A DNA stretch of 64,000 nt, taken from positions 124,001 through 188,000 of the forward strand of contig NW_026597299.1 of NCBI RefSeq assembly GCF_029784155.1, given 5' to 3'. The notes below the pieces were generated by a model that did not search any database, had not been told where the DNA came from, and saw only the letters and a list, made by a program, of their open reading frames with translations. Both the position numbers and the translations under genes were made by a program. Origin of the DNA: Uranotaenia lowii. Taxonomy: Eukaryota > Arthropoda > Insecta > Diptera > Culicidae. Positions 58,650-64,000 of the stretch are shown here, piece by piece; position 1 is the stretch's first letter, and each line of letters begins with the position of its first letter.

Positions 58650-58954
58650 ATGATTGAATCTGATATTCCAATCTCCTCAATTGAAAAGTTGTTGGTTTGT
58701 TACTTGAGTAGTTTGTTGCTATCATTCACGGCACAAATTCCAGTGTTAAGATCTTTAAAAAACAACACGTCGATTGATTTCCTACGATTTTCCAGTGCAT
58801 CCAATCCTACCAGCATACATAAGGCTCGATATTCCGGCATTTCGTCCTGCCAACCAAGGTTCCTTAGGGCGTATCTCAGAAATCGTTTTTGGACTCGTTC
58901 TATTCTGTTTTTATGTACATTGTAGTATGGCTGCCACACAATACTGGCGTATTC
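58650..58954 (-). pseudogene. LINE reverse-transcriptase C-terminal fragment (minus strand)
   Basis: On the minus strand an open frame of about 95 codons reads YGNEYASIVWQPYYNVHK, then RIERVQKRFLRYAL, W, and RALCMLVGLDALENRR. This is the conserved tail region downstream of the reverse transcriptase in Jockey/I-like non-LTR elements. It is closed upstream by a stop near 58960, and none of the catalytic core is present, so it is a fragment. Its sequence differs from the LINE at 15.8-18.4 kb, so it is from another family. Confidence 0.8.
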
Positions 58955-58974
58955 GTTCCCATAGCCTTAGGTGA

Positions 58975-59840
58975 ATGGTCAGTAATAGTAGCACTAGTCT
59001 GCTGCTCCTCGACGTGGGAATATTTTCAACGTGGAAATTCCGACAGGCTGAAACTATACAAAATATATTGAAAGGAGCACTTTCAAAAATACGTCGAAAA
59101 AATTACCAATTCTATTTTTTTTGCTTCATAACGCTAGAAGCAACTGGAAGCCTTGAAGGTTCCTCTTGAGGGTAGCTGCAGCTCAGACTATGTCGGTCGC
59201 AATTCCACCACGGCCGGTGGGTGATGTTTTTGGAGCAGTCCGACCGCCCCCAAAATCCCATCCCATTTTCACGCCGCAGCTCCTCCATATTCATGGTAAT
59301 TCCTCAAAAGTTAACGACTCCTTCGGTCCAACAACAGGTTTAGGATGAAAATTCTTGGCATTCAGCAAATCACCATCTTGTAGTCATCTCGATCCTTTTG
59401 ATCAGGTTCTGCAGGTAAGCTCGTTCCGCCAGTGTTTTCTCCAATCTCAATCACAGTTTTTAATCTTAAAAAACTATTTTCACCGCACTAATGTATATCC
59501 AAACGTAAACAATATATTGACTGGTTGCTATTCTTGAGTTTTAATCACCAAACTTTTGCATGAGCTACCATGATCAAACTGTTTTATTTGGAATTATTGT
59601 CAGTCGTATTAAAGTTTATTCTGAGTGATTTTTCATGATTCGTTTACGCCACTCTTTGCGCAGAACGTCCCGAATCGAGCAAATGAATATTGTGTTCGTA
59701 TATTTCCAGTCAAAATGCCACATATACATCAACTGATCAATGAAGAGATTAATCACCGCACTTTATATTTGTTACTTGATCCGGTTAAATCACGAATCAA
59801 GAATCACGACAATGGCGTGTTTGGTAGAATAAGGACAGAA
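58975..59840. other. Stretch without a confidently recognised gene
   Basis: Balanced sequence at 59150-59350 is open on both strands over 60 codons (plus 59166-59348, minus 59294-59112). The plus frame reads IPPRPVGDVFGAVRPPPKSH, which looks protein-like, but no family is recognised and splice sites are unconvincing. Confidence 0.35.
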
Positions 59841-60345
59841 GGCGCAGATTGTCAAAGCTGCTGCTATGAAAAATCTGTTTCTGATTCGGCCTCCGGTAAA
59901 AAGAAGGATTGGCACAGGGAGCGCAGATTTTTAAGGCTGCTGATACGAACATTTTTTTTTTCTTCAATTAGGCCTACGGTAGAAAGACGAATTGGCTCCG
60001 GGAGCGCAGATTTTCGAGATTGCTGCTTCGAACGAAATTATTTCTGATGCGGTCCCTGGAAAAAGACGGATTAATTTAGGAAGCGCAGACTTTTAAGCTG
60101 TTGCTGATTATTTGTTGTGACTTGGCCTACTAGTAGACAATGACAGAATTGGCTCAAGAAGCGCAGATTTAGAAGGCTGCTGCTGCTGATTGTTTGTTCT
60201 GATTTGGCCTTCTAGTGGATAAAGACGGAATTGGCTTAGGAAGCAAAGATTATTAAGGCTGCTGCTGGTTGTTTGTTTTGATTTGAATTTCCGGTGGAAA
60301 ATAACGGATTGGCTTAGGAAGCGCAGATTTTAGGCCAGCTTCTGC
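59840..60345 (+). repeat. About 80-bp minisatellite, seven units
   Basis: GCGCAGAT or a close variant recurs at 59842, 59921, 60004, 60083, 60161, 60243 and 60321 (spacings 78-83). Each copy has a GCTGCTG word downstream and a GGCCT..GGTAGA..GACGGATTGGCT stretch before the next copy. Units diverge by substitutions and small indels. The 140-codon plus frame at 59625-60047 partly overlaps the array and is probably not a gene. Confidence 0.85.
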
Positions 60346-60359
60346 TGATTGTTTTTTTT

Positions 60360-60597
60360 TTAAACGAACACACACATATGTATAAGATCTCAGTGAAACT
60401 TCATGTCTCTTTGAAGAGATCTAATTTACTTAATTCTGAGGCGTACATCTTTCAAGGATAAGATAGCTAGCATCTTATAAATGCTTAAACCACCGACCCA
60501 CAGAAAGTGTACTATGTATGCCGTGACCGGGATTCGATCTCATGACCTCTGGCTTGGCAGACTTGAACGCTATCCTCTAGGCCACGGTCGGCGGCAA
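60360..60597 (-). repeat. tRNA-derived SINE (minus strand)
   Basis: On the minus strand from about 60597, GCCGCCGACCGTGGCCTAGA is followed by the A-box-like TGGCCTAGAGGATAGCG, an anticodon-loop-like CTGCCAA, and the B-box-like GAGATCGAATCCCGG. The acceptor-like ends only partly pair. A body of about 150 bp follows and ends in a TGTGTGTG run near 60370 and an A-rich stretch. The anticodon position reads GCC, so a glycine tRNA ancestor is possible, though uncertain. Confidence 0.65.
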
Positions 60598-60599
60598 TT

Positions 60600-61658
60600 A
60601 TTTCTAATGTAGAATTATATAATTGAGAAAATGGATATTTGAAAAATAAAGTTTTGTTCAAAAGAAAAACATAAGTCGGTAAACTAACAGTTTCTATTGA
60701 GAATAGAGGTGAGAAGGAATGTTGAGATGAGATAAAGGATATGCAAAAAATGAATGAAATTCAATTAAAATAAAATAACATAATAATTGTATTTGGTTAC
60801 TCTGTAGATATAAAAAATAAATTAACTTTCTATGGCAACGTTTGTTATTTTGTGCAACACTTGTCAAAACAAACAAAATAAGTTAGTCATCTATTTTTGT
60901 AAGCAAAAAACGTGTCTGAGTGAATCTCTGAAATAAGATTCGTAAGAATCGATATTAAAATCGGACACTGATTATAATAGTATTTTTGGTACCCAAATAT
61001 TCTTCCAAGCCAAATTTGAACCCATTCGCTGGTTAGTTCTCGAATGATTCAATGAAAAACTTGGTGCCATTTTCTCGATAAGATCCCCTTCTGAACTTCT
61101 CACAGGAAGGAGGGAGGGAATCAAAATTTTCATAAAAACATTTCTTGTTCCCATTTTTTTTATTAACAAAATATTCCGTCTCACGCCATTGCGCGATCAA
61201 CATAATTCCTTAAATTGAATATTTAATATTTTTCATTTCTGTTTTTTTTCTGGTAATGTCAGAATATTTTCCATTTGAGAGCAGAAAAAATGTGAAATTC
61301 TTGTTTCACTTGGAGTTGGAATATCACGAAATGGGAGATGGTTAAAAATCATCCAAATTTTCAATAAATTGGAACCAATTGAACAAAAGCTTATTTGCAA
61401 CAAACTTGCATACAATCGACATCCTTCAAAATAAATTAATCGAGCTGTTTTATATTGATAATTTGAGAAAATTTCTTATTCAGAAGAAGATACAATTTTC
61501 GTTTTCTACAGTTAAACTTTCGCTCTTTCAACTGAATTTTCGAAGAATTTATCAAGTTGAGTTGGGGCGACAAAAGAAGAATTTCATATTTGTTCCGGCC
61601 TAAGAGGTGCTAATAGTTTCAAATTCATAATTGACAACATTGTCGACACTAAGCCGCA
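60600..61658. other. AT-rich stretch with dispersed-repeat pieces
   Basis: No gene is recognised. GACAAAAGAAGAATTTC then TTTGTTCCGGCC at 61570-61604 also occurs at 11323-11355. An inverse-like relative (GGAGTTGGAATATCACG) lies at 61312-61328, against TGTTCCAACTCC at 11309, so this is a repeat family present in both orientations. Confidence 0.45.
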
Positions 61659-61843
61659 CACCCAAAATAATAAAGAAATTAAATATACGGGATTTTTCAC
61701 GTAAATTGAGCTTTTGATGCATCACATCGATTCTACGTGTGCTTTGTAGTAGCTACTGTTTTTCTATACAACTGACACATGAATTTCACGTAAAATCTAA
61801 GTGGATGAATTGGAATCAGTTTTTTGCAGTTTTTTCATGGGTG
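61659..61843. mobile_element. Small MITE with CACCCAAAATAAT end, 185 bp
   Basis: CACCCAAAATAAT at 61659 and the shorter inverse CATGGGTG ending at 61843 bound the element. It repeats CACGTAAA and TACGTG words and an AAGTGGATGA motif that also occurs in the larger neighbour at 62040-62056. It is probably a deletion derivative of that family. Confidence 0.55.
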
Positions 61844-61878
61844 TAGTAATAAATTCTTATAAGAAAATGGAATTGGTA

Positions 61879-63507
61879 CACCCAAAATAATTTTGAAATT
61901 TTTTCTACGGGATTTTTCACGTAAATTTAGATTTTGTTGCATCCTATCGATTCTACGTGAGTTTTGTGTAATCAAAGAGTATCAAGGATGCCCTGGTAAA
62001 AGCGATTTTACTTTCACATGATTTACACACGAACTTCACGTAAATTCCAAGTGGATGATATTGGTAATAAATTCTTATTCGAAAAGGGACTTTTTGTCAG
62101 TCAGCTTACTTCTTTTTTTTTACTGTCGTCGGAAGTCGACCAGTAGACCACACTTGTCATCCTGCGGGGCCCTATAACAAGCAATGCAAATCCGAGCGTC
62201 GGCAGCGTGAAGGTAAGTGTATATTGATTTCCCCGTCGGAAATTAATTCATTCTAAGCTGAGATTTGTGTTTGTTTCCAGCTTCGGAGAAAGCTTCTGGA
62301 AGCTCCGCGGAGTAGAAAAGGAAAGACCGTGAGAAGGAGCCGTCGGCATCGAGGAGACGATTCCAGTTAAGAAGATTTCGTAGGTGTTGGAGGTATATTT
62401 CAAGTGTCAATGGAATAACGCACAAGGTGCATTATTCATCAATTAGGTACTTTCATTTTTATTTAAAAAAATTTTCCGTTTCCACAGGATTCCACATAAC
62501 AAGAGGTCCCGGAATTGATTTTTCTAATGACAATTTAATAAAGTGACAGTCTACGTGTATGAACAGTGACGGTAGTTTGTATAAATTATGTTTGCGATAA
62601 AATTAAATTTATATTTATTTTTTATTACCGAAAGTAGAGACGAAAAAATATTATTAGAAAAGATTCAATACTTAACACAGCTTCCATCATCACATCGCGT
62701 TGAACTCACTTGAAATTCACGTAAGTTGTACGCGAGTTGTAAAGTTGTAAGTTGTAAAGAGCCTGGAGGACGAGCAGTATCGACAATCGGATGTGGGCTT
62801 TTCGTAGCTGGCTGGCGAATTCAGGTACATTTAATTGTAATTGGATCGATTGGATCCTAATTTTTTCTAGGAGAGAAATCTAAACAAAAGAAGTAGCATG
62901 ATTGGAAGCCGATTCCAGTCTGGAAGATTACGGACATGGCGGTGGTGAATGCAGTCAAACGGCTTCGGATGGAATTTCGTCTGGCCCGGTTCCGCCCAGC
63001 CAGGCAATAACCGGAACCAATATGGCAACAGAAAACAAGCACATCATCCTTACAAGGTAAACCATTGATTATTTTAATAAATTTATTTTTTATTAATAAT
63101 TTTTCAGTTTTCACAGGATGCTACAAAACTCTTCAGCAAGAGATCCCGGAAAGCAAATAAAGTTTAGTGACAGAGTGAATGTGTGTGACGATGTGACGAG
63201 TTAAAATAAATTTTATTTACGATAAAATTTAAATTGTTTTCATTTTCATTTACCGTAATTGAAAACGAAAAAATAATAAGAAGGATTAAAATATCTTTCC
63301 TTTACTAAACACATTTCACGCAGCTTTCATCATCACATCGCGTTGAACTCGTTAAAAATTCACGTAAGTTGTACATGACGTTCACCAAGCCAAAATTTCT
63401 ATTAGGGAAGCGTTTACTTATTTTATTCGTACAAGTTACGTGAAAATCAATTGGATAAAAATAATGTAGTTTTTTACGTAGCAGCTACGTGCAGATTATT
63501 TTGGGTG
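61879..63507 (+). mobile_element. TIR element with intron-like internal structure, 1.6 kb
   Basis: CACCCAAAATAAT at 61879 and its inverse ATTATTTTGGGTG ending at 63507 are the ends, with TA at the left and a possibly mutated CA at the right. Inside is a direct duplication of about 640 bp (62480-62750 against 63115-63380), including CATCATCACATCGCGTTGAA. Splice-like signals occur in order on the plus strand. These are GAAG|GTAAGTG (62213), TTTCCAG| (62280), TTTCCACAG| (62488), TTCAG|GTACA (62823), TTCTAG| (62871), ACAAG|GTAAAC (63056) and TTTTCACAG| (63118), with AATAAAGT signals after each last acceptor. No long frame crosses them, so a non-coding or pseudogene-derived insert is likely. Confidence 0.6.
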
Positions 63508-63556
63508 CAAAAGAATTGAAATTTCAAAGCATGGTTGTCAACATTTTTACCAAAAT

Positions 63557-63860
63557 TGCCTTATTTTAAAGCTAGCGGGCAGCAGAAACTACATGTCTTT
63601 ATGAAAATTTCGCAGCATGGATCCGCCTATGGGCGCTTTTAAATAGTACTTCGAAACAAGAAAAACTTTGTCTTTGATATTCAAAATTAATTTGGCCCGC
63701 GGGCCATATGGCTAAGAAACCCAAAGACCCCTGAATTTATGCAAACATTTTTTTCCTTCAATGTACATAAAGCGCCCACAGGCGGATCAATGATGCGATA
63801 TTTTCATAAAGAAATTCAGTTTCTGCTGTACGCTATTTAGCTTAAAAATAAAGTAATATT
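63557..63860. mobile_element. Foldback MITE-like inverted repeat
   Basis: The left arm, about 63557-63646, contains AGCAGAAACT and GGATCCGCCTATGGGCGCTTT. The right arm, about 63768-63860, carries the inverse with few mismatches (AAAGCGCCCACAGGCGGATC and AGTTTCTGCTG). Arms are about 90 bp around a 120-bp loop that holds the palindrome GGCCCGCGGGCC. Duplications at the ends were not identified, so the borders are approximate. Confidence 0.7.
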
Positions 63861-64000
63861 TGTGAATATCTTAGCCACTCATGATATAAAGCATCGCTTA
63901 TTTTTGCACAAAATCCATTGGAGGGACTAAAACATTTTAGTTTTTTTAAGTTTTTTAACCTTCTTAATGTTTTTTTTTCTCAAAGACAAAATTATACTTA
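63861..64000. other. AT-rich end of the window, nothing recognised
   Basis: Only short T- and A-rich sequence is seen. Confidence 0.6.

Noticed and set aside
60481..60597. Possible true tRNA gene on the minus strand
   Set aside because: A and B boxes are present, but acceptor and other stems pair poorly and a SINE body follows, so a tRNA-derived SINE fits better.

Overview
The window looks like nuclear DNA of an insect, most likely a mosquito (Culicidae). The reasons are strong AT richness, very low gene density, exon-like islands with consensus GT/AG splice sites, tRNA-derived SINEs, a Jockey-type LINE, and 3-bp-duplicating MITEs ending in CCGTAAAACGGGG-like sequence. The species call is inference from repeat style. 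There is no bacterial gene structure, rRNA, intact tRNA or CRISPR array, and nearly all short open frames are chance or lie inside repeats.

Genes: the best coding evidence is a 683-bp minus-strand exon (15004-14322) with an acceptor, an ATG preceded by in-frame stops, 174 open codons and a GTGAGT donor. A shorter exon (28588-28489, minus) also ends at GTGAGT. A GC-balanced block at 31825-32230 may be a promoter and non-coding first exon on the same strand. I recognise no product for any of them. The window therefore looks mostly intronic or intergenic to minus-strand gene(s).

Layout. 0.35-6.2 kb: a SINE split by a hAT-like element (8-bp duplication), then an older repeat split by a second hAT-like element that itself holds another inverted-repeat element. 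8.8-10.4 kb: two MITE-like elements. 15.8-18.4 kb: a decayed Jockey-type LINE cut by a MITE exactly in frame. 18.8-21 kb: a SINE and a TTAA/TA MITE. 25.0-28.5 kb: three head-to-tail Helitron-like elements, each carrying a 143-bp tandem array. 32.8-33.0 kb: a 9-bp satellite. 34.5-48.2 kb: a nested complex of one TIR family (ends GGGGCTTATTCTGCG), with two nearly identical copies in inverted orientation and at least five other elements inserted. 51-56 kb: further foldback and hAT-type MITEs. 58.6-63.9 kb: a LINE fragment, an 80-bp minisatellite, a SINE and a TIR element with intron-like structure.

The most interesting observation is the giant inverted pair at 34.5-48.2 kb. The 3-bp target duplications match only if the 157-bp spacer between the copies is turned round (TAT with TAT, ATT with ATT). 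One restored junction also matches an independent 22-nt sequence at 49496-49517. This is the footprint of a spacer inversion by recombination between two inverted transposons.
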